This document shows, piece by piece, positions 43,826 through 55,833 of a stretch of 64,000 bases of DNA; the first letter of the stretch is position 1; each line of letters begins with the position of its first letter. Below the pieces are notes generated by a model, which was given only the letters and a program-made list of their open reading frames with translations, was not told the origin of the DNA and ran no database searches. The DNA comes from Tretioscincus oriximinensis (Eukaryota > Chordata > Lepidosauria > Squamata > Gymnophthalmidae): positions 894,681-958,680 of the forward strand of contig JAJVDF010000280.1 in assembly GCA_022410635.1 (NCBI GenBank), read 5' to 3'. The position numbers were made by a program, and so were the translations under genes.

Positions 43826-44705
43826 ACTGCCCCCCTTCCCTCCCCCCCAGTGGAAGGAAGCACAGGATCTGCTCTCTTTCACATAGGGATCTAGACAAAC
43901 CACTTCCAAGGGACTGGAATGATTTCTGACCCAGCTAGAAATCAATGACCTTCATTTCAGAAATACAAGCACTGGCATCACATTGAAGCCAACTGTGAGC
44001 CTCCATCCTCCCCCCCCCCCCCCATGAGACATCTGGAGGGAATTAGAAATACCCTGGGGCTCTTGCCATCAGTGCATGCAGGATGACTGTGATGTTGTTC
44101 CTTCACGAGATTCTTTCATTTCACAGCAGCTCGTGGAATCTGTTTTTGAGTCAGAAACTCATGTAATTCTCCCTACTGACCCATTGGTGGCAGTTTTGCC
44201 ACATAGTTGGTAATAGACGGGTAACCTTCCGTTTCCTCTGCCTCACTTTATGTAGTTCAGGGGTGGAAGGAAGGAGTAGTTCTGTTATGAGATCTCACTG
44301 ATCAGGCAGCAGAGGCACTGAATACTTTACTTCCAAAGTACATAAGATTACAGTGCAGTGAGGGTTTCTAGTCCTAACGGCAAAGAACGTCCTATCCTTT
44401 GCATGTTGAAAGTCCCAAGTTCAGGCTATGATACCGATTCAGCCTTTATACTTACGAATAGCACAGGCAGCATGAGGACAAAGGGGCCGCTATNGAGCTC
44501 CCAGAAGGTGGCATTTCAATGCTTCCGGTGAAGGACAAATGAACCATCTTCTCAACCTTCTTGAACTCTGGTTTGTTTGGTTTTTCAGGGCCTTCTGCCA
44601 CTGCGTTCCCACATGCAAGNGGCAGGAGGCACCTAATGACATGATCACTGCCCCAGCAAAAAAACGGGAGGAGGAAGAGGAGAAATTGAAAAGCGGCTTA
44701 CATAA
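43826..44705. other. No gene recognised
   Basis: Unique DNA with a poly-C run at about 44010-44024. Confidence 0.55.
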
Positions 44706-44872
44706 CCTTCTGTTCTTCTTTTCACAATAGACACCTTGTGAGGTAGGTTGGGTTGCGAGAGCTCTGATGAATGGTAACTAGCCCGAGGTCACCAAGCTGC
44801 CTCCATGGAAGAGTGCTGAATCAAACCAGGAGGCTACCAGATAAGAGTCTGAGCCTCCAGTCTGGCTTCCAT
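44706..44872 (-). mobile_element. tRNA-headed SINE, family 1, diverged
   Basis: Inverted body AATAGACACCTTGTGAGGTA, CTAGCCCGAGGTCACCAAGC, and the inverted head GAATCAAACCAGGAGGCTAC then CAGATAAGAGTCTGAGCC. Confidence 0.8.
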
Positions 44873-47395
44873 AGCCACCCTTATTTGTAAGGCATTCATA
44901 CTAGTCTTTGCCCTGAAGCTGCCTCAGCCTGGATATCCTGACACAGCCACAGTCTGATGACCAAGATCAAAGCTTGTTGTGAGCACATAAACTGCATCCG
45001 CACCAATGATTACAATTCTCAAAAATGGTTTAGAGATAGCATTTGATGCTGGTTTCCCATCCACCTCTAATCCACATTAAAGNCAAGGAAGTGCACTTTC
45101 ATTTAGAGGTGCATTGAAAATACTTGGTTTCTGCACACAACCACNTCTAAATAGTTTTCAAGTCACTTTTTTCTATTGTTTGTGGATGCAGCCACATGGC
45201 CAGACCTCTATGGTCTCCTTAGAAGGCTGGATTAAGAGCCTGGGAAGATATTAGCAAAATATATAAAAGCAATAAGAGCAGACAGAATTAAATAGCACGG
45301 AAGAGCATATCCATGCGTAATCCCTCTATATAACAGAAGTGAGGCCATGTCACAAAGGTCTCACTGGTCATGCTGAAGGGTCAGTCCAATACACATCAAT
45401 TAATGATGTTGATTGAGGTAGTGACATGAGGTCTAGGGCTGCATCTGGAATGGCAGGAGCCCAGCCTGGGTGCTAGCAGCCTATTGCATTATCGGACCAA
45501 AGGTCAGTTGATGTGGTACCAGTGGCAACAGCACACAAGAAATTGCAACAGTGGAGGCCATCACAACTGAAAGGGGGGCATCAACTGCAGCTGTCATTTT
45601 GCAAACCACCTCAGCCAGGAGCCGCCACACACTTCTTAGCAGTTCTATTTAGTCAGGGAAGGATAAGGTACAGGGGGGAGGGGCAAAGGGAAACCTCCAG
45701 AAAATGTCACAAACGACTCTGAATCTGCCAACAACTGAACGTGATAAGTTTACAGTAGATCAGGCTAATGGAGTAAAACCCCACAGTTTTGCTATTCTGG
45801 GAAAACCAGCCCTTATCTTGGATATGGCTTATCTTGTCTGGATGTTTGCTATTGACATAGATCTTTAAGAAAGTAGCCACCATGCAGGCAAGAGGCCAAA
45901 ACTAGGCTGATCCTGGTGGCATGAAAAATCATGGGTTTTCATGACCGCCAAAATACCCAGAGATACAGACCTTGACATCATCACAGGAGAAAACATCAGG
46001 GCAGGTAAGGGCCTGTGCTTGCCCCACAGTCTGGAAAAGATAGCAAGAGGCAATTGAAGAATCTAAGTTTTCCTTTTGCCATCTGGATGCAGTCTAAGTC
46101 TGTCTCTAATTTTGCTATGCCATCTGCCATGCAAGATGACAAGAATAAGGTTCCTGCCCCATCAGAGCCACAAGGGCAGAGATGCTGTCCAATAAGAAAC
46201 CGAGATCTGTGTTTGCACCTTGGTACAGAGGAGTCTTTACCACATGTAGCTTATAATGCAGCATCTTGAGGAAGAGATATTTTTCACACTCGTTAAAGCT
46301 GCAAAAACGCTTCTCCTGATTTGTTTGTTTTTTTCTGTGGTAACCCTATTCTAAGAGCACTGATCCAAACTCTATTGTTCAGCAAACGTTGAGGGAAACA
46401 CGACATTTCNTGTGGTCCAGTAATGCAATAGTTAGCAGGCTCAGTGACATGACTGCATCTCCAGCTTCTGCACCAGATATCTTTGACATGCCTCTAGGGC
46501 GGCTCATCGCCAGTCTTCCACAGACAGCCATCTACCCCCACACAATACAGCAAAAAGGCTACCGCCCCCTCAAGGGGCTCCCCATGTCTACAGTAGATGG
46601 TGTTGAGAAATGAGCAGGAACCTGTGCAGGATATGAACTTGTGCAGGACTGCACTGACTGTTCATTTCGCTAGGAATCAGGTTATTTTTACAAGGCCCGG
46701 GTGAGTTCATACATGCCAGTGGATGCCTCTTTAGAGAATGCCTGTGGCCTAGAAGAAATACATCCTCTAGATTAGGGTTGGGGCCAGATCTGCCCTGCAG
46801 AACCATTTGTTTCGGCCACAGCATACTCCCTGGGGAACCATTTGTTCCAGCATCTGGCACGGTCCCCTGTGGAACCATTAGCCTTCCCTGGTAAGTAACG
46901 ATTCTTCATTTGTTAAAACATGAAGTGAAATGCAAAATGAGGAGGAAGGGAGGAGGATAAAAGAGGAAGGAGCAAAGGTTTGGGAACATTGAAAAGCCTG
47001 TGATCTTGTGGGCCTGGATAGGGGGGGGCATGGTCAGGGGAAAGGTGTGTGGTCTAGGCAGGTTGGTGTGTGGCTTGGGTGGGACAAGGTGTGGCCTGGG
47101 AGGGAGAGATGGTGTGGCCCTTGAATGATGTTATGAATGGCCCCTGGCAGCAAAATCTCTGCTCTAGACATCTCCCATTTCCTCTACATTTGACTTTCCA
47201 AAAATCAATACACAAGAAACCTTGCAGCAGGATTCCCTGAAGATCCCAGTGCTGAAGCTGNAATATTAATGACTATTTACATCAATGACTGTTAAGAATC
47301 TAAATTCAGCAAGTAAAGGTCAACAGACCCTATAAAGGCACTTTTGGCCTTGTGCCTTATTTTAGACTAGCAGAAATGAATAATTCTGTTATTAA
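44873..47395. other. No gene recognised
   Basis: Unique DNA with a GGATGCAGCC end at 45183-45193, a CACACCCATTAA-family remnant near 46280-46360, and a G-rich purine-biased stretch at 46930-47130 with repeated GTGTGGCCTGGG-like phrases. Confidence 0.5.
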
Positions 47396-47478
47396 TTTAA
47401 AATTAATAATGGGCTTCTCCTTCTCCCCCTTCTCCTTTGTTTCCTTCCCTCTTCCTCCTCCTCCCTCCTCCTTTTGTA
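47396..47478. repeat. Near-pure pyrimidine tract
   Basis: About 80 bases of C/T with few interruptions (CTTCTCCTTCTCCCCCTTCT and CCTTCCCTCTTCCTCCTCCT). It could form a triplex under supercoiling, which is speculative. Confidence 0.8.
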
Positions 47479-48792
47479 GGCTGCTGTGGTTTCCTCTGTT
47501 CAGCTGAGCTATAGACCCANCTAGCCAGCTAGTATTCACAATAGTGCCTGCTGCAGCTGCCTCCATCCTGGGGCAATGGAGGCAGAGGGTTATGCAGCAC
47601 GTTGCCTGCTGTAGCTTGACTGCTGGCAGGCTTCACAAATGCCTCCTGTCATTGTCAAATCTTAGGTAGAAAGTTGACAAGCACCTCATCCTGCCCCAAC
47701 ANCTGTGGCAGTGTCCATTCTACTTACCTTGTACACCCACTTCCATCCATGACATTGGACCTGATTGGATGGCATGAATTGGACAGGTAGTCCGGCACAT
47801 CCAGTCAAATCCTCAGGAAATGGGGATATTCGTGAATTAGTGTACACNTAGCCTTTTATTCATACATAGAGTATATTTCAGAATAGAGAACAACTATCGA
47901 TTTGCTGGATGCAGACTAAGCAAGAAGACCTACCATAGACTTTCCTTGTCTTGCTCTGGTAAGATTCAATCCAGAATAAGTGCTAGTACAAAAAGGGCTA
48001 AAAACAAAAGCAACCTTTCTTCAAAGGAAGACTTAGCAATTGTTTCAGCAGGGACACTCTGTGTATTGTGAACACAGCCAGTCAGGGAAAGTATTAAACT
48101 GGAGCCTTCATTTTGACCTCTTTGAATTCTAATTTGGCTTGCATAGAACAGTTCAAGGAGACCAAGGAGACCAAAGGTCTTTCCTTTCTTCTGCTTCTTT
48201 ATGAGCTCAGTTGTTAGACTCCATTGTGGGCCTATCAGGACAAACATTTTTGGCCAACTACCAATCCCATTCATCTGTAACCCCCCCTCCTCCAACAAAA
48301 GTGACTTATCCATCTGATTGTTACAATTACTTCAAAGTCTTCTTAGCAAGAGGAGTCAATTAATGATTGCCACATAAATATGAATAGTGACCAAGAACCA
48401 GGTCAATGGCCAGTACTAACCTGGTTTCACTGTGGCAGACCTTTATCTATACGTTTGATCTGCAACAGGGAACCCAAGTGCATTGTTGCCATTGTAAATA
48501 ATGTTGGCTCTGAGGCGGCTTGGTACATGGATTCCCAGAATTGCTAATTCATACTGGGACAAGACCCTTTCCCATTGTGTTTGTCTTTCTCAACGATTCA
48601 GTCTTGTTGAATGAATGGTCCTTCCATCTGCCATAGCCTTCACTGGCATGCAAATGGCAGGCTCTTATTTTAAGATGCATCCCAAAATAAAACCTCATTC
48701 AGAAAGGGCTAAGATTACTACAGAAACATCTTTCTGTGTCAAGAGATAGTCAGGCATATCCCTTAAGCTTAAGTAAAATGGAAGAACTAAGG
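47479..48792. other. No gene recognised
   Basis: Unique DNA with diverged TGCAGCC-family blocks near 47847-47990 and 48600-48712 (GCCATAGCCTTCACTGGCAT). Confidence 0.5.
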
Positions 48793-49203
48793 NTACAGCC
48801 ACACAGCAGATACTTACCTGGAAGGGAATGACATCAAAGCAGCTTTGCCACATTGGATTGCACCTTGCCAGCTTGCAGCAAAGTGNCAATGCTCTGTGGT
48901 CTCTCATCGCTGTTATTGCTGTGTGTGGCATGTGGCCCAGAGGACTTTCACAGCCACAGCAAACTGGTGGATGAAATCTTGCNAGAGCAAGGAACCAGCA
49001 GTCAATCGGGTGCAGGCTTGTATAGTGGCTGCTGGGAGCCACGGGAGCATAGCAAGACCATCCCGCTTGTTGCTATGGCAGCGCTGCTCTCTATTTTTGG
49101 CCTCTCCAGCATCCCCCCGAAACAGTAACAGTAAGTGCATGTGGAGGGGGGATTGGGTATAGCCTACTGCACCCTAAATATAGACGCATGTGTGGAGGCA
49201 GCC
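48793..49203. repeat. Possible element with imperfect inverted ends
   Basis: The left end GGNTACAGCCACACAGCA and right end ATGTGTGGAGGCAGCC pair imperfectly. Similar TGTGGATGCAGCC ends bound the palindromes at 52894 and 24962. No coding content is seen. Confidence 0.35.
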
Positions 49204-49349
49204 TATGTCGTTTTTTTTCCTTCAATTTAGAAAAATATTTTTCACAGGAATGAACACACATATGATGTTGCAATGCTGTGACAAATTTTCATCTAATACT
49301 AATTTTTTAAAAAATGTGGCTTCAACTTTTTAGTCCCTGCAGAATGACC

Positions 49350-49905
49350 AGAGCACCTCCCTTACGAAGCAAGGCTGCAACGTCTGGGCCTCTTCAGCCT
49401 TGAAAGGAGACGTTTGAGGGGTGATCTGATTGAAGTGTACAAAATCATGCATGGGATCAACAGGGTGAATAGAGAAAAAATGTTTTCTCTATCACACAAC
49501 ACAAGGACCAGAGGGCACTCCTTAAAACTGTTGGGTAGAAAAGTGAGAACAGACAAAGGAAAGTATTTTTTCACCCAGAGGGTCATTGGCCTGTGGAATT
49601 TACTTCCTGAAGAGATAGTAGTAGCCAACAGCTTGGATAGTTTCAAGACAGGACTAGACAGGTTTATGGACACTAAGGGTATAAATGGATACTAGGATAG
49701 TTGTCTGGATGTCGGCTCCCGGATGGAGCAACAGGCAGNACTCTTGAAATACCATTTGCAGGGAGTCATGAACAGGAGCATATTTTGCTTTCCTCTGTTC
49801 AGGCTGCCCAGGTGCATCTGGTGGGCCTCTGTGTGACACAGAATGCTGGACTCGATGGGCTGTGGCCTGATCCAGTATGGCTNTTCTTATGTTCTTATGT
49901 TGTAA
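49350..49905 (+). mobile_element. CR1 LINE 3' end, TTCTTATG subfamily, young
   Basis: 5'-truncated at GAGCACCTCCCTTACGAAGC. It contains the last 115 or so RT residues, ending [14 protein letters not shown], a 3' UTR and two TTCTTATG octamers. It differs from the 11350-11700 segment at only about a dozen sites over 350 bp by eye. Confidence 0.93.
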
Positions 49906-49969
49906 AGACTATCAGAGACAGTAGAACTGTTTTAGAGATACAAGATAAAATCTGGGATAGCAGTTTACA

Positions 49970-50112
49970 GCTTTAATGACTGTAGATGAGAGGAATTTTC
50001 ACCAAGTGTGGTTCTAATGCCTGCAGCACCTTGGGGGTGGGGGGAATTGTTTTTTCACACCCATTAACGGTATAAACTTCTATCCTTGATTTTATCTGGT
50101 AATGCTAAGTAA
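49970..50112. repeat. MITE-like repeat, CACACCCATTAA family
   Basis: GTTCTAATGCCTGCAGCACC, TGTTTTTTCACACCCATTAA and ATAAACTTCTATCCTTGATT align with the copy at 20636. Confidence 0.55.
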
Positions 50113-50442
50113 GGTTTCGAACTTTCCAACAGGCAAAACTGTAGACAGGCACCTGTCTAAACAAAGTGGCCAGCTTTGTTTTTATATACTAATGCATAGA
50201 TTGGTTACAACTTCTAGGCAGTATATTATTAGCATTAGTCTGAGCAATGCCTATTGGGGAAATGTGTTGTATTTTGTCTGATAATGGCGAAAGGTCAGTG
50301 CTGGGAGGAATGACCTTTACAACATCCTTAGAATGACTTTTGGGTACAACTGTAATCATTGTGGAATTTATGCGACTCTAGTTAGACAGGCCAGAATCCT
50401 GCCCAACAAAAAATAGCTGTCCCAAGTAATACTCTTAACATA

Positions 50443-50600
50443 ACATAAGAATATAAGAGGAACACTGCTGAATCGGGCTGGTGCCCAACTAGTCCAGTAC
50501 TCTGTCTCACATAGCAGCATTGCACTTGGGTAGTCTGAAACAGAAGAAGGCAAAATCTTCACTTCCTCTTGACTCCATGCAATGGGATGAAACCGCATGG
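50443..50600 (-). mobile_element. CR1 LINE 3' end, first part of a split older copy
   Basis: Minus strand: ACATAAGAATATAAGAGGAA then GTCCAGTACTCTGTCTCACA. The element resumes at 50813 after an inserted younger CR1. Confidence 0.75.
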
Positions 50601-50812
50601 GAGTAGATGTATATTAGATATCAGAAAAAAACATTAATGGCGATAAACCAGTGGAACAGTTTGCCACAAGAGGTGGTGAGTTTGCCTTTGCTGGAAGTCT
50701 TCAAACGGAAGCTGGACAGTCATCTGTCTGGNATGNTTTAATGAATCCTGCGTTGAGCAGCGGGTTGGACCCAATGACCCTGGAGATCCCTTCCAACTCT
50801 ATGATTCTATTT
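50601..50812 (+). mobile_element. CR1 LINE 3' end, ATTCTATG subfamily, nested
   Basis: CCAGTGGAACAGTTTGCCAC to GATCCCTTCCAACTCTATGATTCTAT, inserted into the older minus-strand CR1 copy. It closely resembles the copy at 5701. Confidence 0.85.
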
Positions 50813-51215
50813 CAGGAATCCTGCCATCCCAGAGGCAGTATCAAAAGATCCATCCTAGTTGTCTTGGTGTCCATGAACCTGTCTAATCTTGTCTTAAAGC
50901 TATCCAGGCTGCTAACTACCACCATCTCTTTTGGAAGTAAATTCCATAGACCTCTGGGTGAAAAAATATTCCCCATGTTGGTCTTCANTTTTTTGCCTAT
51001 CAGCTTTAGAGAATGCCCCCTGGTCCTAGTATTGTGTGACAGAAAATGTCACCTTACCCATGATTTTATACACTTTGATCTGATCACCTCTGAAACGCCA
51101 TCTTTTGAGGCTGAAGAGGCCCAGACATTGCAGCCTGACTTCATAAGTAAGGTGCTCCAGCCCCTTGGTGATTCTTGTTGCCCTTTTCTGCACCTTGCGC
51201 ATGTAAAGGCGCATA
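50813..51215 (-). mobile_element. CR1 LINE, second part of the split older copy
   Basis: Minus strand. It reads a degenerate RT C-terminus including VQKRATRITKGLEHLTYEVR and LGLFSLKRWRFRGDQIKVYK. Continuous with 50443-50600 once the nested element is removed. Confidence 0.85.
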
Positions 51216-52033
51216 TACAGAGGGCTTTGCTCCACAATAGCAAGAACCTCTTATGCAGAGAACTCTGCAAGAAAAGACTTCATTGGGAGAATGTAGGCTG
51301 CNTGCTAAATTAGCATCTTCAACATCTGTGATGTAAGGCCAGTGGATACATCCTGAAGGGCCTCCTCTGAATAGTGGCTATATTACAATGGCCAAGCCAT
51401 CTGCACGACTTAAGCAACTGCTGAACTGACATGGCTTGCCCTTGGCACNACAATCACTTCTATATTTTCTCTGGCTGCGTCAACAGAATTTGCCAAGCAT
51501 TCATTCATGGCTGAAACCTCTAGTTCTGTGCAAACACATTCACAAATCTCATGNAGCATATTCTTACTTCTATTCAGTTGTGAAATCAAAGTACCACAGT
51601 GTAGAACTTTAGCAGAACAATAAAAATAAAATAAGTTTGGGACCTGCATAAACAAAATGCAAAAGAGAGAGGGTATTAGATAAGGGGTCCTGGTTTTGCA
51701 GTACAATACTTCTGTAATCCAGAAGAAATCCAGTGAATGTAATAGCGACACATAATAGCTATACATATACACTTTCAAAAAAATAAAAACCCTAAAGGTA
51801 GAAGAGTGGGTAATGGAATCCCAAAGAGAAAGGGAAGGGAAACAATGATACCAAGTGAAAAGGAAGAGCTATAATCCTTTTTTCTTGTTCCTGTTACAGA
51901 CAAGCAGTAAACACACAAAAAAGAGAGAAGGAGAGAGTCTTGCTGCTGGACTGCTCCTATTATCCTGAAATAAGCTTATCATTTGAGCAGCTATTCCAGG
52001 ATAGCAGCCAGTCACAGTGATCCTGAAAATTAA
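51216..52033. other. No gene recognised
   Basis: AT-rich unique DNA with no recognised element. Confidence 0.6.
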
Positions 52034-52210
52034 GAGCCAGTTTGGTGTAGTGGTTAGAGTGTTGGACTCTTATCTGGTAGTCTACTGGTTTGATTCCCCA
52101 CTCCTCCATGAAGGCCAGCTGAGTGACCTTGGGCCAGGCATAGTTCTTTAGAACTCTCTCGGCCCCACCTAGTTCACAGGGTGTCTGCTGTGGAGAAAGC
52201 AACACCTTTT
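52034..52210 (+). mobile_element. tRNA-headed SINE, family 1
   Basis: GAGCCAGTTTGGTGTAGTGG head, CTGGTTTGATTCCCCACTCC B-box region, a body ending GGGTGTCTGCTGTGGAGAAA, then truncated. Confidence 0.88.
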
Positions 52211-52893
52211 TATCTTTGGAGCCATCCTCCATATTTCTTAATGGTTATACACTAAAGTTATTTGCTTTAGAGCTCCTGGAAAATCCATTTCAGTGGCACA
52301 AAATGGGTCCCCCTGAAAACCAGCCCATGAATTTATGGCTTTCATGGATCTAGTTATGAGCAAACATAAGTAGCTATTAATACCAGCCTGATGAATCACC
52401 AGTTAGACAGCAGAGCATGGTCCATTCCCAACCGAATCAAGCTATCTGATCTACTTGGGTTGATCAAATGGATCAAATACAGACTCACTTCCATGTCATT
52501 CCCTTTTTCCTGGCTTTGTTGCATAAGATTTGTTCACATTAAATCTGTTTAATCCATTAGACAGCACAATGATATCTCATCTATAAAATGAGCAATCTCA
52601 CCTATAAAATCTAATCACACTCAGCTGGTATGCATTTGTTCATCATACCTGGTAATCTTTCTATCCCATCACTCTGTGACTGGCTGAACGTCAGGTATTC
52701 ATATTTCCTCAGAAGAGAGAAAGGCCCCTCTTCAGTGGTGAATTAAGTGGAAAAACCTTACTGTAAATTCACTTGAGTTTTGCAAGACTGCTATGCATTT
52801 TTCTATTCATCATCACTGTCTTTTTCAATGTAAATCCAACAGCAAAACCTAACACTCTAAAGCCTCCACTCTTGCTTTAGTAAGGTAGACAAA
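52211..52893. other. No gene recognised
   Basis: Unique AT-rich DNA. Confidence 0.6.
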
Positions 52894-53042
52894 GGCTGCA
52901 TCTGCACATCACTTATTTATTCAACTACCATTGGCTATTCCACAATAAAGCATGGATATTCTGGAATAAACTAGCCCACGCAATGCTGTATTGAGGAATA
53001 TGCAATTATAATGGAAAAAATAAGTGATGTGTGGATGCAGCC
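52894..53042. mobile_element. Palindromic MITE, 149 bp, GGCTGCATC ends
   Basis: Terminal inverted repeats of 25 bp (GGCTGCATCTGCACATCACT at the left, its complement at the right with two mismatches). The interior includes CTATTCCACAATAAAGCATG. It is the best-preserved member of the TGCAGCC-ended family. No clear target duplication is seen. Confidence 0.85.
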
Positions 53043-53845
53043 AACGGATCATGAGACTGGTCTTTCCCAGGCATTGCCCAAACTATGCATTGTCATAATG
53101 CAAAGACTCACTATCTATTTTATATTTTATCACACTATCTTTTATCACACTATAAAAACTTCATGAAAGTACAAACAGGAAATGGCAGCCCTTTCTAATG
53201 CTGCCACTGCAGGGTCCCCACAATTATGTGTGGCAAATCCCCCATAATAACATTAAACACAAAGGATCTGTGGGGAAATTGGTTAGTCCAGTAATTACCC
53301 AAAATAGAAAAGGAAACCTCACATAGTTAACCCTGTGTTTGCTGCCACTGTCTACACCCTGCTTGTTTTTGGGGTCCTTTCAGGTGCACATTTGCATATT
53401 AGCCTAGATCTAGGGGTGAAACAAAAAAACTGGAGGTGTGGAGTGCAGGAGGTGGGGGAGGGGTGGCTTTGTGGCAATAAACTGGTAATCCCTCAGCGAA
53501 CGATAAAGTCCACAACTGTTCTCCAAGGCTTTAAAACGGCAGGATTTGGCCAGCTTTATTTGAGAAGCTATTCCAGGGTAGCAGCCACAGTGATTTTGTG
53601 ATCTTTGGAGCCAGCTCCATGCTTCCCTGTGGTTGTGCACTAAAGGTCTTTGCTTTATCGCTCCCAGAGGGTACATTTCAGTGACACAGTTTTGTGCATC
53701 ACTAAAATTGGTCCCCCTGCAAACCAGCTGCAAAAACATGGATTTAATGAAGGGCAGGTTGAGATGTGAGATAACTAAATGTTCACAAGTACTGCACTGA
53801 CTGGAGAGAAAGGTAAAAGAAAATCTTGCCTTTGTCCACCCAGGC
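53043..53845. other. No gene recognised
   Basis: Unique DNA. The phrase at 53500-53650 partly repeats text at 51950-52030 and 52230-52310 (AGCTATTCCAGGGTAGCAGC; CCATTTCAGTGGCACA-like), a diverged local duplication. Confidence 0.5.
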
Positions 53846-54053
53846 AGGCTGACCAGATGACCCCATTTGGTGAGGGGTGAAAACCTGGTTTTGGGATGCC
53901 TCCCAGTTTTTTCTGAGGAAAATTTTTCAAAAAAAGATTTTTTTTCAAAAAAGTTTGTTTTTTGTTTTTGTTTTTTTCCTCAGAAAAAACCAGGAGGCAC
54001 CCCAAAAATGGGTTTTTAATCACCACCCCCAAAGGGGTCATCTGGTCAGCCTA
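53846..54053. mobile_element. Palindromic MITE, GGCTGACCAGATGACCCC family
   Basis: Inverted ends GGCTGACCAGATGACCCC and GGGGTCATCTGGTCAGCC with an A/T-rich centre. No clear target duplication. Confidence 0.87.
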
Positions 54054-55170
54054 ACAGAGGTACACACTCCAACCTCAATAGACAAGCTCCTACGTTCTTC
54101 ATTACAAAATACCCAGATTATGGCACTGAAACAGATGTGAGAAAACTTAAGAACAGCAAAACCTGAATTTCAGGGCAATGGCTCAAACCAAAAACAGAAA
54201 GCATTTTTAGGGTTTAAACCCTGAGAAGGAGAGACTTCAAAAGGTCGTTTAAAACCTCGGGAGTGGCTGCAACCTGAGAAAGACATTGTCTTCCACTGCA
54301 GCTGTACTGATTTAGTATGCATAGCTCCAGTTGTTCTTATTTATTAATAGTTACAATGCCTTGTGTGTGCTGATTGCGGGTGTCTATTTCATTTGCACCT
54401 CGCTCTGGAACATACTATTCAGAAACAGATGCAAGCAGGCTGTAAGCAATTGATTATGATCTCATTCATAACTGCAGTGTCATTGCATCAATTTTCTGCT
54501 GATGCCAACTTTGGACGGGATGGCTGGGATAATCTCCAGCACAACACACAGAGCTCGTGATAGAGCAGTTTTCGTCTTTGTATCACAGTGGCATTAAAAT
54601 TGCTTCATAGCCAGCTTTCCTTCCATTTGCTGATAGAGAAACAGTCTTTCTTGAACCTGAAGGAAAGGCCTGTTCTACACTGGGCTTTATTCTGGAATAC
54701 ATGTTCTGGAGCCTGACATCCCTATGCTACTGTCAATATAGCATAGATAACATTAGCATTGATGGCCAGCCCCACTCGGAGATTTACCCCAGAATAAGGC
54801 ATAATGAAGAAAGGAGGGCAAAGTAAACATGTGGCATTAGGTTCCCCAACCTTGATAGTTGAATTGTAAGCAGTAATTGCTAGGAAGCAATGAGGAAAGT
54901 CTTTTACTTCTCATATCAAATTAAAACAGAAGGAAGAGAGAGCAGGATTAAAGGGAACAAGCTTAAATGATACCAAGGCCCCCAAACAAGGAGGAATTAC
55001 GCTGAGTTTTGAAAACTGAGTTAATCTCCTTCTAAGTAATGAACACATTGTTAATTTTGACAAATATGGTTATTTTAAGATTTTATTTTTAAGGAACTCT
55101 TGNGGGCATTCATAGTTTCTACCCTCACCATCCTGCTGTGCTGCTCCGACAAAGACACTATGGTAATAAG
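54054..55170. other. No gene recognised
   Basis: Unique DNA with a diverged TGCAGCC-family block at 54661-54800 (GGGCTTTATTCTGGAATACA). Confidence 0.5.
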
Positions 55171-55825
55171 TGGGCTGACCAGATGACCCCATTTTTGTGG
55201 GGAAAATTGGTTTTGGAGTGTGTACCCTGCCATCTGGGAGGGGGGGAGCAATTACCCCATTTTTTGCTGCAGATTTTTTTAAAAAAAAATTAAATGTTTT
55301 TTCCTAGAGACCCAGTTTGGTGTAGTGGTTAGAGTGTTAGACNCTTACCTGGTAGTCTCCTGGTTTGATTCCTCACTCCTTCATGAAAGCCAGATGGGTG
55401 ACTTTGGGCCAGTCACAGCTCCTTAGAACTCTCTCAGCCCACACAAAGTGTCTGTTGTGGAGAAAGCAACAAAAGCTATGTGCACCACCCTTTGGTTGGC
55501 CGCCCTGAAACCTTCAGGTATAAGGGCGGGATATAAGTACAAATAAATAAATAATATTTTTTATTTTATTTTTAAAAATCACTGCACCACCACTAGGGGG
55601 CTCTGGCAACCAGGGCCAGCTCCTGAAGGCACCCTCTCCTCAAATTTCTCACACACTTCAAAAAATTATCATGCACTTCAAAAATTCTCGCATACTTCAC
55701 AGATTTTTCGGGTGGGGATTTCGGACGGGTATGCAGGTTGGTAGGAATCTGCATATTCATAAATATGTAAAATAGCATGAATATTAATAACCCCAGTTTG
55801 GGCCTCAGAAAATCTGGTCAGTCTA
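55171..55825. mobile_element. Long member of the GGCTGACCAGATGACC family, split by a SINE
   Basis: It starts GGGCTGACCAGATGACCCCA and ends CAGAAAATCTGGTCAGTCTA, flanked by GTAATAAG on both sides (55163-55170 and 55826-55833). The interior (GCACCACCACTAGGGGGCTC, CACACACTTCAAAAAATTAT) is shared with 58698-59035 and missing from the short palindromic copies. Confidence 0.85.
55305..55554 (+). mobile_element. tRNA-headed SINE, family 1, full length
   Basis: Head CCCAGTTTGGTGTAGTGGTT with A and B boxes, body through GTGTCTGTTGTGGAGAAAGC, tail CCTTCAGGTATAAGGGCGGG, and (AAAT)n. It is inserted within the DNA element at 55171-55825. Confidence 0.9.
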
Positions 55826-55833
55826 GTAATAAG

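Noticed and set aside
52034..52110. tRNA gene (also at 16757, 55305)
   Set aside because: A and B boxes are present, but the sequences do not fold as a complete tRNA and continue into SINE bodies.
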